From the NCBI GenBank assembly GCA_018292915.2, contig JACVVK020000035.1:1192501-1256500 (forward strand): a DNA stretch of 64,000 nucleotides, read 5' to 3'. The position numbers were made by a program, and so were the translations under genes. Every line of letters starts with the position of its first letter. Within the stretch, counting starts at the first letter, position 1. The notes beneath the pieces were generated by a model. That model worked only from the letters and a program-made list of their open reading frames with translations, did no database searches and had not been told where the DNA came from. Shown here one piece after another: positions 11,680-30,622 of the stretch. The DNA comes from Batillaria attramentaria. Its lineage: Eukaryota; Mollusca; Gastropoda; Batillariidae.

Positions 11680-13057
11680 GCGCGCGCGCTATTTACATCC
11701 CCTCTTACATACAATTTGGCAGTGCAACGAACTCATGGTAGACACAGACAGACTGAACAGAGGTTTAGGTATCAAAGGCTTGACGGAAGAGAAAGGTCTT
11801 CAGATGGGATTTAAACAGAGGCAGTGAGGTCTGAAGGCGGAGTTCGATTGGCAAGGAGTTCCAGACAGGCGGGGTAAGAAGCTGAATGAGCGCTGTCGGG
11901 CAGTTTATCTATGTTAACACAAACACATGCTTTGCAGCTGCCTACAACCCGCCAACCCCGTTACCCTTCAGTGTCGCGTTTTCTCTTTTGAGACCTTACT
12001 TATAAACTTGTTCAATATCTGTTTCCTATTTCAGGATTTTCCCGCTTGGAAAGACAACAGAACGGTGAAGATTTTTTTTTTATCAAACTTATTATCATCA
12101 ATCATCAGACTCTGTTTCCCTATTTTCTTTGATTTATCAAAAGTCTAAAATCAAAATACTTTATTGTCTGTTGTTTAACAATAATTGAAGCAGAAATTGT
12201 CATTAGACTCATTGCTCATTGTAAAAGACACAAATACTAAACAGTTGTTAAAATTAAAGAAATTCAGAAAACATCCAAGGTCATTTGACAGTAAGCTTTC
12301 AGTCACAGTATTACAACGTATAAGCAGGCCTATCTCAGTATCAGTTAATACTAATACTCGTGTAGTATAACCAAAAAAAAAGTTTTTAAAAAACCTTAAA
12401 AAAATATGACACTTTAATGTGATTCGTTGATTCCTTGTGATTTAATGCGCCATTTTCATTTCTATCGCTTTTCCTACACAGCCCAGAAACAAACACTGCA
12501 AGAAACTGTTCCAGGAGCCTGACTACTGCTGCAAGAACTATACAGTCTGCAAACGTAATGTCGGCCAGCGTTTGAGACTTTTTGTAAAGCCGTTTAAAAT
12601 CCTCAAGAAGTACACAGACAAGCGGCCAAAAAACAACGACGTGAAGGACATGACCCACATTGGCAAATCCATTCCCAAGGTCACAAGAGCACTTATGGGT
12701 CTCGTGAAAAACGTGAGTGGACAGTGCCGCGACTCGCTCAACAGCTCTGACGTCAAAAGCGCCCACGCCAAAAGCTGTGAAACGACGGCTGACAAGAAGT
12801 GTTCGAGATTTCTGAGGAAAGAACTGAACAAGTTCGTGAAACGAGCAAAACCGGGCACAGCAGATCGTCGCGCTTCGATGGTTTTGCTTCTGGCCGATGA
12901 ACTGGACACGTTTTTGCAGCGCACCAATCTGACGATGGCTTTGAGGTCACACCTGGCCGAGGAGGAAAGAAAGGGAAAATGTGAGGACAGCGGCCCAGCA
13001 CCGCGCAGGCGACAGAGGAATGGTAGAGGGAACAGAAGGAGAAGAAACAGAAACTAG
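8557..13057 (+). CDS. Gene B: secreted protein with two tandem cysteine/helix modules and an Arg-rich tail
   Basis: Exons 8557-8572, 9207-9406, 10276-10317, 10793-11317, 12035-12064 and 12482-13057 give about 462 residues. Intron 1 is phase 1 and the rest phase 0, as in gene A. Exon 1 adds five codons plus G, completing a signal peptide that ends near residues 22-23. Module 1: W48 and W52 (the first Trp of the motif is Arg here), helix to 72, linker 73-86, C91-x10-C102-x5-C108. Module 2: W234, W236, W240, linker 262-271, C277-x10-C288-x5-C294. Potential N-glycosylation at NIT, NRT, NVS, NSS and NLT. The protein ends in a 17-residue Arg/Asn tail. Clear tandem paralogue of gene A with a shared promoter; biochemical function unknown, cytokine-like ligand hypothesised. 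Confidence 0.9.
8949..9037. repeat. Pentanucleotide (TGTAG)n array, gene B intron 1
   Basis: About 17 perfect tandem TGTAG units, preceded by degenerate CAGTT repeats from 8893. Confidence 0.95.
9526..9720. mobile_element. Large inverted repeat with hammerhead-like core, gene B intron 2
   Basis: Arms 9526-9610 and 9631-9720 are almost perfect reverse complements with a 21-base spacer. The right arm opens with CTGAAGA (9631-9637), a GGC-GAAA-GCC hairpin (9639-9648) and GAAAC (9649-9653), the order of the hammerhead ribozyme core. The same unit occurs on the minus strand at 35873-35960, and a truncated one at 17104-17172. Hammerheads of this kind are known in terminal repeats of Penelope-like retroelements; membership is inferred. 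Confidence 0.6.
10068..10245. repeat. Foldback repeat F1 (gene B intron 2)
   Basis: Good copy: AGCCACTTCAAGCCACTATT and later AATAGTGGCTTGAAGTGGCT are exact reverse complements, flanking a GC-rich loop. Confidence 0.75.
10606..10682. repeat. (CA)n microsatellite, gene B intron 3
   Basis: About 75 bases of CA ahead of exon 4; a CAT array is at 10380-10424 and a donor-proximal CT run at 10323-10340. Confidence 0.95.
11622..11690. repeat. (CA)n(CG)n microsatellite, gene B intron 4
   Basis: CA tract ending in a short CG alternation. Confidence 0.9.
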
Positions 13058-13184
13058 TGACTGATACAGGAATTAGTGAAAGCTCGTAGCGTAATATGAT
13101 AAGTTATAGCACTTGAGGCTTGAACTGTGCCTTATATGGTGCCTCTGCAACACTTGTGGAAATCTTTCGTGCGACAACTCTCTT

Positions 13185-13229
<45 letters not shown>

Positions 13230-13235
13230 TTGAAA

Positions 13236-13398
13236 GGAGCCGGGTGGCCGAATTGTACAGCGTTTGACTTTCAATGCTTTCAATGATTTCGATTCCCGGC
13301 TGGAGCCAAGTATTTGTGCTGGCCTTTTTCTCGTTGCCCCGTTTTTGATATCACCCTTACATGGTAGAAAACTCCCAAACACCCATCCACACCAACGC
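13236..13398 (+). mobile_element. SINE-A (tRNA-derived)
   Basis: Head GGAGCCGGGTGGCCGAATTG carries an A-box-like element; the body contains CAAGTATTTGTGCTGGCC and GATATCACCC. The tail is rich in ACCC. Confidence 0.75.
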
Positions 13399-13939
13399 AC
13401 CCCCTATTTTTAAGGGGAGGTGGGGGGATTTGTTAGTAAACGTTTGAGTAACTTAATATTTGAAACTTTAGCTTCCAGGAATGTGCAAATCCCTGAATTT
13501 CAAAATTTGAAAATAGAATTTTGGCGTTTGCGTCCTTGTGTGTGTGTATCGGAATCATAACCCTGATGCTCCAATCTTGCCATTGATACTTGCATTGACT
13601 GCACTTAACCATTATAATGTCATTGATACAATGATATTGATGAGACTCTGTGTTGCCAAAGTTGTGTAGCGAAGTTCATATCCGTGTGTGGTATTTTCGA
13701 AAGAAAAACGCACGCCGCTTTGTATGGAGCGCTTCGTTGCATGTTACATTGCAGATATTGTTTAAATATCCAGTGTGAAGAACTGCTACACAAACAGCTT
13801 GCCCAAGTATGTGCTATGCACATTTTATTGCATTTACGTGGGGACTTGTGGTTCCCAGATGTATGTCTTATAGACAATTGTATGATAAAGAGACGCATTT
13901 GAAAAGGTTTTGACCGTGTGATTCACTGACATTTACTGG

Positions 13940-14334
<395 letters not shown>

Positions 14335-14604
14335 CATATAATCAGGTAAAAAGTTCCCAACTGACGGAAATCAGCCTCGGCAAATCTGAGTCTTTTCTTT
14401 ACGGGGAGCATAACACAACAACAACAACAACAACAACAACAAAACGGCTTTTAGAGTTTGACATCTGTCCATGCATATTTCCCCAGGCCGCCAGACTGAA
14501 TCAGTTTTATTCTTGGCCCACCATTCCTTCCCTTGTGTGTTTCCTACAGGATTCACAGACACGGCAAATACTCAGGGGAAAAAAAAAAAAACTTCCTGTC
14601 ATAA

Positions 14605-14636
<32 letters not shown>

Positions 14637-16053
14637 TCTTGTAACGCGCTGAAAAACTCCATGCCCAGCATGCTCGTAGCGCGGGGGAGGGGGGGGGGGA
14701 TGATAAGTTTTAACCAAAAAAAAAAAAAAAAAAAAACAGGAGAAGGGGGTGGAGTCTGCAGGGGGGTGGGGGGGGGGGTGGAGTCCGCATCAGAACTTTG
14801 AGAAGAGATAGGTCTTCAGATGGCTCCTGAAGGATTCGGTGGAGGTGCTGGATTTCAGGGAAGCTGGCAGAGCTTAAAATTTTACACTTAAAACAAATAC
14901 TAACCAAAAGAGAGAAAACTGCCTGCAACAACAAAAACCAAAGAGATAAACAGTTACTGCCCTGTCAAATACTCAGTTCAATTTTTCCCATCAAGTTCAC
15001 ACGAACTGTCACTTATGGCTTATACCTGCACACTTGTTCAAAACAGCACTTAATGGTAATAAACTGACAGTGGTGTATCTCCTTTTTGAAAGGGCCCTCC
15101 TTGCTCCAAATGCCCTGTCTAATGTCGAGTAATACACAGTTCAATTCGACCCACCAAGTTCACTCGAATGACCTTACTGCCAGGTCCTTTAAAACATAAA
15201 ATGTGTCCCTCCTGACAACATCTTCAATTTCTTGAAGGATGTCAATCTCGTTTATATAGTCTTTTATATATAGTCTTTAGCATAATATAATCTGTGATAT
15301 TGTTTTTAGTCTGGAAGAAGTCAATCTTGTACAGGACCTCGTTTAAGCTACACACATGTATATTAATGTATATTTTCATCGTGTTTTAAGCTGGACATAT
15401 TTTACGTTTTCAAGGACCTGGCAGTAAGGGACTCGGTAAAGCCGCGAAATAGTCTTTGTTGCTTGCGCGGCGTTAAGCCCTAAACAATAACTAACTAACT
15501 AATCACTCGAATGGTCACTCATGGCTGTCACAGTTCACGTGAAAAACCATTGTTTATAGCAGGTGAGAAATAGCATCTTAGGAAGGCGCATATTCAGAAA
15601 CTACGAGGGTTTGTGTAACCGGCGAAAACCGCTGTGTTGAGTTTCTTTTACAACTTTCTTTTGCTCAGTGCATTGAACATTTTGCTCCACTGTCACTTGG
15701 GCTTTAAACACACAGTTTATCTTTATTCTTGTTTAAAAGCGAGTGGAACTCTCTTGTCTTGTTTAATAAACAGTTCGCTTTCAACCATCAGGTTCACTCG
15801 GACTGACACATGACTTTTCCCGCGCAGACATGAAACAGTTGTAAATGATACTACACGTTACTGACCGGCTTTGTGGCTTTTCCCGCGCAAATGAAACAGT
15901 AGTAAACGATAGTAAAATGTTGCGCTGCGGAATTTGGGTCACGCGTATAATTCACAGTGCCTAGTTTACGATCCCCGCGTTGAGGAAGTGGGTGCACGTA
16001 TCTATTTCCTTATTGTGCGCTGTGAATAGACCTTGCGGCGTCCTTAAATAAAG

Positions 16054-16111
<58 letters not shown>
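16054..16111. repeat. (CA)n microsatellite
   Basis: About 58 bases of pure CA. Confidence 0.95.
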
Positions 16112-16114
<3 letters not shown>

Positions 16115-16334
16115 CACCAGTGTGAATAAAAGTTATTTAGCTAAGCGTTAGTAAACAAGACAGACGAGTAAGTTAGCGTAACTGTCCGTTCCCACGTACT
16201 GGAAAACCACACGATGTCACCGGCGGAAATATTGTATTACACTTTGTCCGTTTGGGGGGTTTTAACTTAAACGGGCATATTCCAATATCGCGAGGCTTTA
16301 ACCCTTAAAGGCCCATCAGTGCAAAATTCGAAGG

Positions 16335-16510
16335 TTTACTTGAAATCTTTAGATCACTAGAAGCCACTTCAAGCCACTGTTACGCATCCTGCAGCGGTCT
16401 CGCGCCTAGCGGGAAGGCCCACGCCTTGCGTGATAGTGGCTTGAAGTGGCTCCTGCTGGTGTGCAGCGGCGTGTTCTTTTTAACCAGTCTTATCATATTA
16501 TTATAGGGCC
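16335..16510. repeat. Foldback repeat F1
   Basis: Same arms as other F1 copies (AGCCACTTCAAGCCACTGTT and the inverted ATAGTGGCTTGAAGTGGCTC). Confidence 0.75.
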
Positions 16511-17298
16511 TGGTCTGGCTCGAGCTCTTAAGAGATATAGGAGGCACCTTGTGCCTTGGAAGATTTGCATTGTGAGTGTGCCTACACGCTCTGAATAAAA
16601 AAAAATCAATCTTTGTTTTCTTGTTTTTGTCCCCCCCCCCCCCCCCCATTTCAAAGCATACTAGACCACACTGCACGCATTAAAAACAAATAGTGAAATA
16701 GCAACAAATTCAAACGGTTCGAACAACCGCAAAACAGTAGCAGACGCCTGGTTTTCAGTTTGCATCGCCCCTTCTGTTGTCCCAGTGCCGACCTGTGAAA
16801 GGCTGTGACTCGAAGCATGTGTCGAGGTGATTCGCAAAACTGCACGCGCCAATTTCGCCTCATCTCTTGCCACTGTTGGAATTACAACGCGCAACTAGGT
16901 CGATCCGCAAATATCCGTGCACTGCGTGTTTGACTCGCATGCAGGAAAAAGCTTTCCGCCGCACGAAACACGACCGAACTGGAACCGAAGCACTAGGTCA
17001 ACAGTTGACCGCAAGGTAGTACCCTGGAAACGAGCCGAGTTTGATTTAGGAATGAGATCAAATAGAAAAGGAAATGGTAATGACTGCGAAGTGGTTACAA
17101 GTTAAGCAAATAAAAGCGACATAAAAGGGACAGAAACCACTTAACTTTCACAAAGGACGGCACGGGTCAACGGGTCACGAGGAATGAGAGATTATGTGGT
17201 CGCTGCTAGAATTGCAAAAAAAAAAAAAAAAAAAGGAAAACTGGAATTTGTTGAAATTTTCCCTAATACATGAGTCTTTGGCTGCTGGATTTTTGTGA

Positions 17299-17405
<107 letters not shown>

Positions 17406-20059
17406 TTGAAAGTACATGTATTTCTATGGTGTCATGTGCAGCGTAATGTTAAATAGCAATATATAGCATTTTCTTTGAAATCGTATCCGTATCGTGTAGC
17501 CTATACTGACACAACAAAAACTGCTGAGAACAATCCATTATCCTAGATATGTCGGAACGTGGGCCTTTCACCGAAACTGCTTACACGATAAATTAGTAGA
17601 AGCACATACAAAACATTGAGACTATTATCTATGAATGATGAGTGGAAAACAGAAACTGTGCTTCGCTAGTAATTAAACTGACTAATTAAGGAGTAACTGC
17701 TTGGGTGTTGTTTGTATGGGAGGGGCTGACATCATTGCTTTTTCGTTTCTTCTTCCTTAAGGCTGGAAATACAGAATTAAACGTTTGGGCGTAGAAATTA
17801 GTCATAGTAGAATAGGTACAAATAGCAACAACAACAGCAGTAAGATGCTTCACGAGGGACAGTAGAAAATAAGTACATGCTTAGTGCACATAATTTAGAA
17901 GAGGTCGGTCACTTGTCCTGAACAACAACGGCAAAAGCAACGTACCAAAATAAATCAATTCAAAAGTCGTATTGGCGTAATTTCAAAAATTTATAGAAAA
18001 TTAGTGGAATGTCGAATTCGTGGAAATGTTGATGTAACTGAGTGGGTTAAATTTAACCTAACGATACTCCCGACTCATATGCAGCTGTCTGGTTGTCTGT
18101 TTGTCTGTCTGTTTGTTCGTCTGGTTGGTTGGCTGGTTGGTTGGTTGGTTGGTTGGTTGCTTCATGTCTAGGGCAGGTCGGCGGAATGGTTGGTTTGGTG
18201 GTTGCATGGTTGGTTGGTTGGTGGTTAATATGGTCGCGTATCTGGTGATCACGCGAACAGTTTAACTACACACTGGTTAATTTTCATTCTGCTATAGCTG
18301 CAGACATGAAGGGCAGAGAGACAGACGACACGAGGGCACTTTCTATGCCACGTACATCACACTTCAGCCGTGACCTATTGCACCACATTTACGCTAGTGG
18401 GAAATTGCGGAACTCCATAGTCCTCGCTGCCTACACGGGGATAATCCACTGTGCCAAACACCTACATGTACCTGGGTTTAATAAAAGGAAGAATCTGGTC
18501 TAGAACTTCGCACAATGACAATGGGCTGCCACTGAAACTACGAGTCCTGTTTATGTTTCCGCGACACAGCACAACAAAAAGCAGGAAATGGCGAGGCAGC
18601 TGGATACAAAACTCCACGGTTGAGTGATTTGACAGAGACGGTGAATGGGTGAACGTTAACCTAACTCAATGTCAGACTTTTTCAGTTGTCTTCCGGTTTG
18701 CTCTGACAGTAACATGTTAACAAGAAGAACATGAAGATGATTCTTTTATAGAGAAACTCTCCATACTTAAGATGTATCAACTGGTTGGTTGTTTTGGTTT
18801 TGGTTTTGGTTTTGTTTGTTTGTTTGTTTGTTTGTTTGTTTGTTTGTTTGGCTGTTCGTTTGTATTTGTTTATTTGTTCATTTATTCTTGTTGCTTTGTT
18901 GGTGATGTTGTTTTTGTAGTTGTGGTCGGGGTTTTTTTTTGTAAGTGTTGAGGTGGGGGGCGTGGGGGGGACATCGGGGGGGGGGGGGGGGGTTTGAGTG
19001 CTGTTGTTGATGATGGTGTCGTTGTTGTTAGTGTTGTTTTCTGCGGGGGCAGAGGGAGTTCGGGGAGACGGGCAGGTGGTGATGGTGGTGGTGTTTGCGG
19101 TGTTGGAGGTGGCCCCGATGTGTCGTGCAGTAAACAAAGACTTGCTTACGAGACTTTGAACTGTACAGACGTCGGAATTTTTCAGGAAGCTGGTACTCAA
19201 AGTCAGATTATTTATATCTATACGTAATGATTGACAGTTTTGTCCTGGGAGCTAGGCTGAAGGAAGCAGGAAGGTTAAAAAGAGATCACATAAACAACGG
19301 GAAAGCAGAAGGAAAAGGAAACAAAGCATTGAAAAACACACACACGGTGCTACACTGACTCCGGGTGCACGTTTTTAAAGACATAATTATTGACCCAAGG
19401 TTCTGACAGAAGCAGTTTCACTCAAAGAACGCAAGAAGTTGTGTTATTCCAATTTTGAAACTGAACTGGTTTTTTTTTAATCAAAAAAGACGGACTCGGC
19501 GGCCATTGGTTGTGTCGCAATGCTACAGTTTTTCATTCCTCGTCATAAACAGACGCTACTCACAAAGGGACAATATACAAGTAAATAACGCCCTACACAG
19601 CAAAGCGAAACTATGGAATAATGCCTGATGTAGAGATCTCCCCAGAACGACGAGCCAATCACAGCGCAGGGAATCGTACGCGGCTTTTTATTACACCTGT
19701 TTCCTGCCATCACCACCCGGCCTTTTCATTCATCTTCTTGTTTTCCATTTCTTTGATTGTTTTTCTACATTCACCAGCTTGTTCACCACGTTTGCAGAGG
19801 ATTTTCCTTGATACACGTCCAGTCGGCTGTACAAAATTCCGATATAAGTAGCGCGTGTCATGTTTAAAATAGTTAGTGAGGGAAAACACACAGGAAGAGT
19901 GAAATCTGGTATTACTATTAAAGACATCAAAAGGCACGGAGTGGTCACAGCTGCTGAATCCTAACGCCCGTGACGGACACTCGGATCCTTGAGTGATCTC
20001 ATTATTTATCACCGAAGAACAAAAGCTTGGGGAAAACACGAGGACGAGAGGAACAGAAA

Positions 20060-25373
<5,314 letters not shown>

Positions 25374-26091
25374 TAACCTTTCCTAAAGCGTGGCCCAGCG
25401 CCACTGATAGAACAGCTCAGCTTTCTACGCTAGCGCTTCCCGCAAAGGTCAATGACCTCGCACCTCTTTTGCCTGGAGTTATCGCATCCTTCGTGCACAG
25501 TGCTCAGGGAAAAACAAACACTGTGATATTTTCTGTTATTTGATGACGAGCTCACTCCGCCCCAGCCACCTCATCCCCATACTCCCATTCTTCTTATTTA
25601 TTCTTTTTTGTTTCTTTCTTTATTTATTCCCTCTTATTTATTGATTAATTATTATTCTCATTTATTTATTTATTTACTGATAGAGCGAAATGCAGCACGA
25701 GACATTTGTTCATTCATCCATTGAATTTTTGTAATATATTCATTTATTATTTATTCATAAGGTTTTGTTTGCCAACGCATTTTTTTTTAAATACGTATGT
25801 GGTATCAGGCACCACGGATCATTCACTGACTCACCCATTTTTACATTAATTTTGTCCATCGATTTTTTAAAAATTGATTCTTTCCACTTTCTCTTTATTA
25901 TATTTGTTTTAGCTTGAAGGAATGAATGAGGACATATTATCTTCTATCCAGTCAGTATGTGTTGTACTTCTGGCTGTTTGCGTCAGTCAAGATTAGCGAC
26001 AAAGTAATCGCACTTGTCAAGGAAATAAAGAGATCTTCCTGGACTCCGAAAACTTGTACGGCGTTCAGTGATCTGTCATGCATGCACAAAC

Positions 26092-26093
<2 letters not shown>

Positions 26094-26158
<65 letters not shown>

Positions 26159-26164
26159 GCACGC

Positions 26165-26224
<60 letters not shown>
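26094..26224. repeat. (CT)n(CA)n microsatellite with ACGC interruptions
   Basis: About 130 bases, CT then CA with GCACGCAC interruptions in the middle. Confidence 0.95.
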
Positions 26225-26227
<3 letters not shown>

Positions 26228-27057
26228 CCAAAACAAGTAAAACCGCGTGACTGACACACGACAAGGGACTGCATCGTGGGGTCCGTCAGCCAGAGTGTCT
26301 TCCCTTTCCATACAAATGGAACGGGACTAAATCTTACTATCAATCACACAGTTTTACTTGTTTCGGTTCGGTTTCGGTTGCCGGTTTATGTGATTTCAAG
26401 ACGTCACTGGGGTCAGCGTAAGTGTTGCAGAAATAATGGTGCACAGATACCGTACACAAGTAACTTACCCCGTGTTACTGCGTCAGCAAGGAGAAGCAGA
26501 CGACATATCATTTCCGGGTGCGGGATACGCGCGGATGGAGTTTCCTATGAGTGATCCGAGATGAAGACGCACTGTCCAATGCCGCAACTACAAATCGAAA
26601 AAGGAAGTGATGGTCAACTGATACGCAGTTCGGACACAATGACGCTGACCGCTTATCAGATATAAATTTTTCATTTGGGAGTGACAGTCAGTGACGGCAC
26701 AGAGAAGTTGGGCTGAGAAATTCCCGCGTGTGTCCAGCGCCGGGTGATTATGAAGTAGGAAGAGGATGATTAAGAAGGTGATACCGTTCCAGTACAACTC
26801 TTTAGTGAAATCAAGCGTGAAACCGTTAATAGTAGTTAATAACTACATTGATTTAGCGTTATTGGTAATCAGTCTTTGCAGTTGACATGGATGAATCGGG
26901 AAATGAATATTGCACGCAGGGGACGGCTGATGTCAACAAGTCAGTGATGGGCAAAGGAAAACGCCAGAATAGTGAAATCGATGGGGACGGCCTGTTTTGG
27001 ATAAATATAGCCGGGTTAGGGCTGTAAACGTGTGGTTGGGAGAAGGGACGGGGGTGT

Positions 27058-27103
<46 letters not shown>

Positions 27104-27212
27104 CCTTTGATTGTCTGTCAAGTTTAAGTAGTTCATTTAGTATAGCTTTGGCAAGGTTTGAAATTGGTATGCATATGCCTGTGACGTCCACCGTTGTAAA
27201 ATAAAGGTTCAT

Positions 27213-27256
<44 letters not shown>

Positions 27257-27434
27257 GTAACACTTAGAGGTTGCTCAACAACCCGAAATATGGCCAAAAG
27301 ATACCTACTGAAGACCGTTTAGAGTAGACCTACCCGCCAGAACGATATCCGGCCTACGTTGAACGATTCGTCGCCCCAGTGGCTCCGTGGTCCCCTCTGT
27401 CAGCTCTCTCTCTCTCTCTCTCTCTCCACACACA

Positions 27435-27465
<31 letters not shown>

Positions 27466-28033
27466 GCGCACGCACGCACGCACACCACTCCATCTACTGA
27501 ATCAGCGGTAATATAACGACAAGAACGCTTCTTCTGCAAACTGAATATGTTTTATTTCAGGAGTGCAAATGTTGCATACGATATATGTATCCACCGCACA
27601 TTACGGAGAAGTACAAATGACTTCAATAGAAGTTCGAGTTTGATATCAGTACTCACACACAGATTAAGAGCATTGTTTTCTAGTATTGCATATTACGTTA
27701 TAAAGCAACAGAGCTCATGTCATCGGCAAAACCTTCATAAAAATAAATTATAAAAAATATCAGAAATGAAAATCCGGCACTAGGTAACGAGTTGTGTAGA
27801 AAAATGAAATATACTTAATCCTTGAGAATTTTAAACCTCCCCCCCCCCCTACCCTCCTCCAAATAAAGACATAAAAGGCACATTTACTAGGACTTCGTAA
27901 AGAGGACTTCGTAAAGAGGACTTCGCTGAGCAGCGTAACCAATGTAAATTAGGCTCACACAGGCAGAGGCCAGCAGGTAACGCGCTGTGCTTAGCTAATG
28001 GTACCCCTAACGTGCCTAAGTTACATATAACGG

Positions 28034-28107
28034 GTGAGCGGTGGTCTAATAGGTAGCGCGTCGGATTTAGCCGCCGCGTCACTGAACGGCCGTCACCGTA
28101 TATATAA
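28034..28107 (+). repeat. SINE-C 5' head fragment
   Basis: GGTGAGCGGTGGTCTAATAG and ACTGAACGGCCGTCACC match the tRNA-like head of SINE-C at 58268-58545. Confidence 0.6.
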
Positions 28108-28108
28108 T

Positions 28109-28260
28109 ATACAGTCAAACCTGTGTAAGGCGGTCACCCAAGGGACGGGGCCAAACTGACCGCCTTAGACAGGTGACCGGGTTATCCAGGGTGGCATGTC
28201 AACAGCTAGCATGTCAGGGGATCCTCTGGGGTGACCAGGTTAGACAGTGGCATAGCTTAT
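28109..28260 (+). mobile_element. pogo/Tigger-like terminal segment
   Basis: Starts TACAGTCAAACCTGTGTAAG, then GCGGTC and repeated GTGACC/GGTTA motifs, the form of terminal repeats of pogo/Tigger DNA transposons. It sits between two SINE-C pieces. Extent is approximate and no transposase is seen. Confidence 0.4.
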
Positions 28261-28261
28261 A

Positions 28262-28362
28262 CAGGTGACGATAGGTATTGGGTGGCGCTGCACCGCGGCG
28301 ATGCGCTTCCCCGGGGAAAGCAGCCCGAATTTCCCGAAAGGGATAATAAAGTAGTAATATAT
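28262..28362 (+). repeat. SINE-C 3' fragment
   Basis: GGTATTGGGTGGCGCTGCAC to GGGATAATAAAGTAGT, the 3' half and AATAAA-bearing end of SINE-C; followed by a TA run. Confidence 0.6.
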
Positions 28363-28371
28363 ATATATATA

Positions 28372-28758
28372 TAATTACTTCGTACGGAGGACTTCGCTGA
28401 ACAGCGTAACCCATATTTTTTTTATTATATATTATATATATATATATATATAGAATAGGAACGAAGGCGTTACTAAAACCGAAAACATGCGCTCAATCAG
28501 GTCAATTTGAAAGTAGGGGAAGTAAGTAAAGCTGAGAGCGCTCCCTAGATCTAGGAGGTGTGTGCTTTGTATGCCATTGGACAAGTCCGCCTTGCCCTAT
28601 ATTGGCTACAAGCCACAATGGGAGGAGGGGGGGGGACCTACCATCCTACCGCTGAAACGTCTAACAGATCTAAGGGTATCTCACCATTCATAGTGCCCCC
28701 ATTCCCCTCCCACCGGGAGGAAAATGGTCGGTACGACCAAGGCCATATGAATTATATA

Positions 28759-28797
<39 letters not shown>

Positions 28798-28838
28798 TAT
28801 GGGTTACGCTGTTCAGCGAAGTCCTCCGTACGAAGTCC
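28372..28838. repeat. Foldback structure with ~40-base inverted arms
   Basis: ACGGAGGACTTCGCTGAACA GCGTAACCCATA at 28383-28414 returns inverted at 28796-28838. Partial direct copies of GAGGACTTCG are at 27890-27940. The arms enclose repeat R3. Confidence 0.65.
28514..28735 (+). repeat. Interspersed repeat R3 (copy 1)
   Basis: GGGGAAGTAAGTAAAGCTGA to CTCCCACCGGGAG is repeated almost unchanged at 53989-54199. Confidence 0.75.
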
Positions 28839-29529
28839 TACTAAATGTGTGTAATGACACAGGCCACGCTCCTTGCTACAGATTCCGATCATCCGGGCTT
28901 TTCAGTCAGAAATCAGTAGGAAGACAAGCCGCAAAGAACTCAAAACACGCACGGTTTACATTACTGTTTCCCCAAATGTTGGCATATGACCAATCAAAAT
29001 GCAAATTTGTATATTGTGAGTGAACGACTGGAAAATGTATGATAATGTGATCAATCATTTACGGGTTTCAATGCCTATGAATAATTCCTGAAGGCACAAT
29101 TCATGTTGAATTTCAGAACCTTGTGGCGGAACGGCAGGAACAAGAGAACAGGCATTAATGTACAAATACGTGAAACACTGATGTACAAATGAGTAAGACA
29201 TTAATGTACAAATGAGTAAAACATTGAAATAAACAAATAAGAGAAAGTACGCAACCCCCCCCCCCCCAAAAAAAAAAATAAAAAAAACAACCGTAACCAA
29301 TAAATATGATCTACCTCAACACAACAATTTCACTGGAGCGAGTTTTGTTTCTGAAGCAAGTGTACACATAGTTGAAAAATGCACGGTTCTTCCGTTTTCA
29401 TATTGTCAACAACTCAGGAAAGCTTGGACTGACAGACGTCATTTGCGTCAATATTTTCTCTCACATTATGGGCAAAGAATACCCCTGAGCAAAATGTATA
29501 GAAACCACGTGATTGCACCAGCGTTTCAT

Positions 29530-30569
29530 TCAAAAGACGTTAGCAATAACACGCTCGTAATACTGGATGACGTCATCGAGCAACAGTCCAGCGTCACGGA
29601 AAATGACGTAGTTTCTTCTGTCGCGCTTGGCAGCACTTCTTAGGTATCGCAGACGGTTGGCCATGATGCCCCTTGAGACGCAGTAGTTGACTGGCTGATT
29701 GAGGTGGAGGCTGACCTGTTCTAACCAACACAGCGAGTGGATGGTTCTGATGTAAGCGGTATTGAGACTGTCTCCGTATACGCTTGAGCCCGTGTCGCTG
29801 ACCGCCTGCTCCAGGAACACCGCCAGTGTGGACAACCGCACGTAGTCCTCGGCTGCCACTTCGCCAACTTCTTGCAATCTTGCAGTCTGCATAAAAAAAA
29901 ATCATCGTCATCATGGAAATTATCATCCTTGTCGTCGTCATCATCATTACCACTTTCGTCATCGTCGTCTTCGTCATCATCGTCGTCGTCATTAGAATTA
30001 TCATCGTCGTCATCAGCACCATCCTCGTCGTCATCGGTATCATCGTCGTCGTCGTCGTCTCCATCATCATCGTCGTTCGTCGTCATCATCATCATCATCA
30101 TCATCATCATCGTCATCACCACCGCCGCCGTCATCATCATCAGTCATCATCATCATCATCACCACCGTCATCATCGTCGTCGTCGTCGTTGTCAACAAAG
30201 TTAAAAATGAGGTGTAGTGCGTTTTGGATGGCATTGCCGAGGGCCGGTGTAATCAGCCACATTTACTCCGCCCGGTTCCCTTGATTCCGGGGCACTTTTA
30301 GCCACAAGCGGCCTGGGGCACCTCCGGCCCCACTCTGTTCAGACCCGGGGCACTTTCGGACTCAAGCTGCATTGACCTGGGGCACTTCCATTCTCCAGCT
30401 GCGTAGACCCGGGGCTTTTCTAGCTGGGGAGTGCATCGCGCGAGTAACAGCGGTTAACTATACCTTTTTATTTATTTATTTATTTTAACTTTTCAGGTAA
30501 ATGAGGCCATTTGCAGGGAAAACGAGCACTGACGAATTGCGACCCTCCCCCCCCCCCTTCCCACACACA

Positions 30570-30622
<53 letters not shown>

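Larger units (their letters stand above)
25374..29529. other. Spacer between genes C and D (convergent 3' ends)
   Basis: AT-rich sequence with TTTA repeats, CA/CG arrays (26094-26224, 27428-27480), CT arrays at 27061 and 27217, a retroposon tail near 27190, SINE-C pieces, a Tigger-like end and a foldback repeat. No exon is supported. AATAAA at 26024-26029 could serve gene C but is about 650 bases downstream. Confidence 0.65.

Noticed and set aside
18306..18503. 65-codon plus-strand frame starting MKGRETDDTR
   Set aside because: No signal peptide, no similarity to other sequence here, no splice context; length expected by chance.
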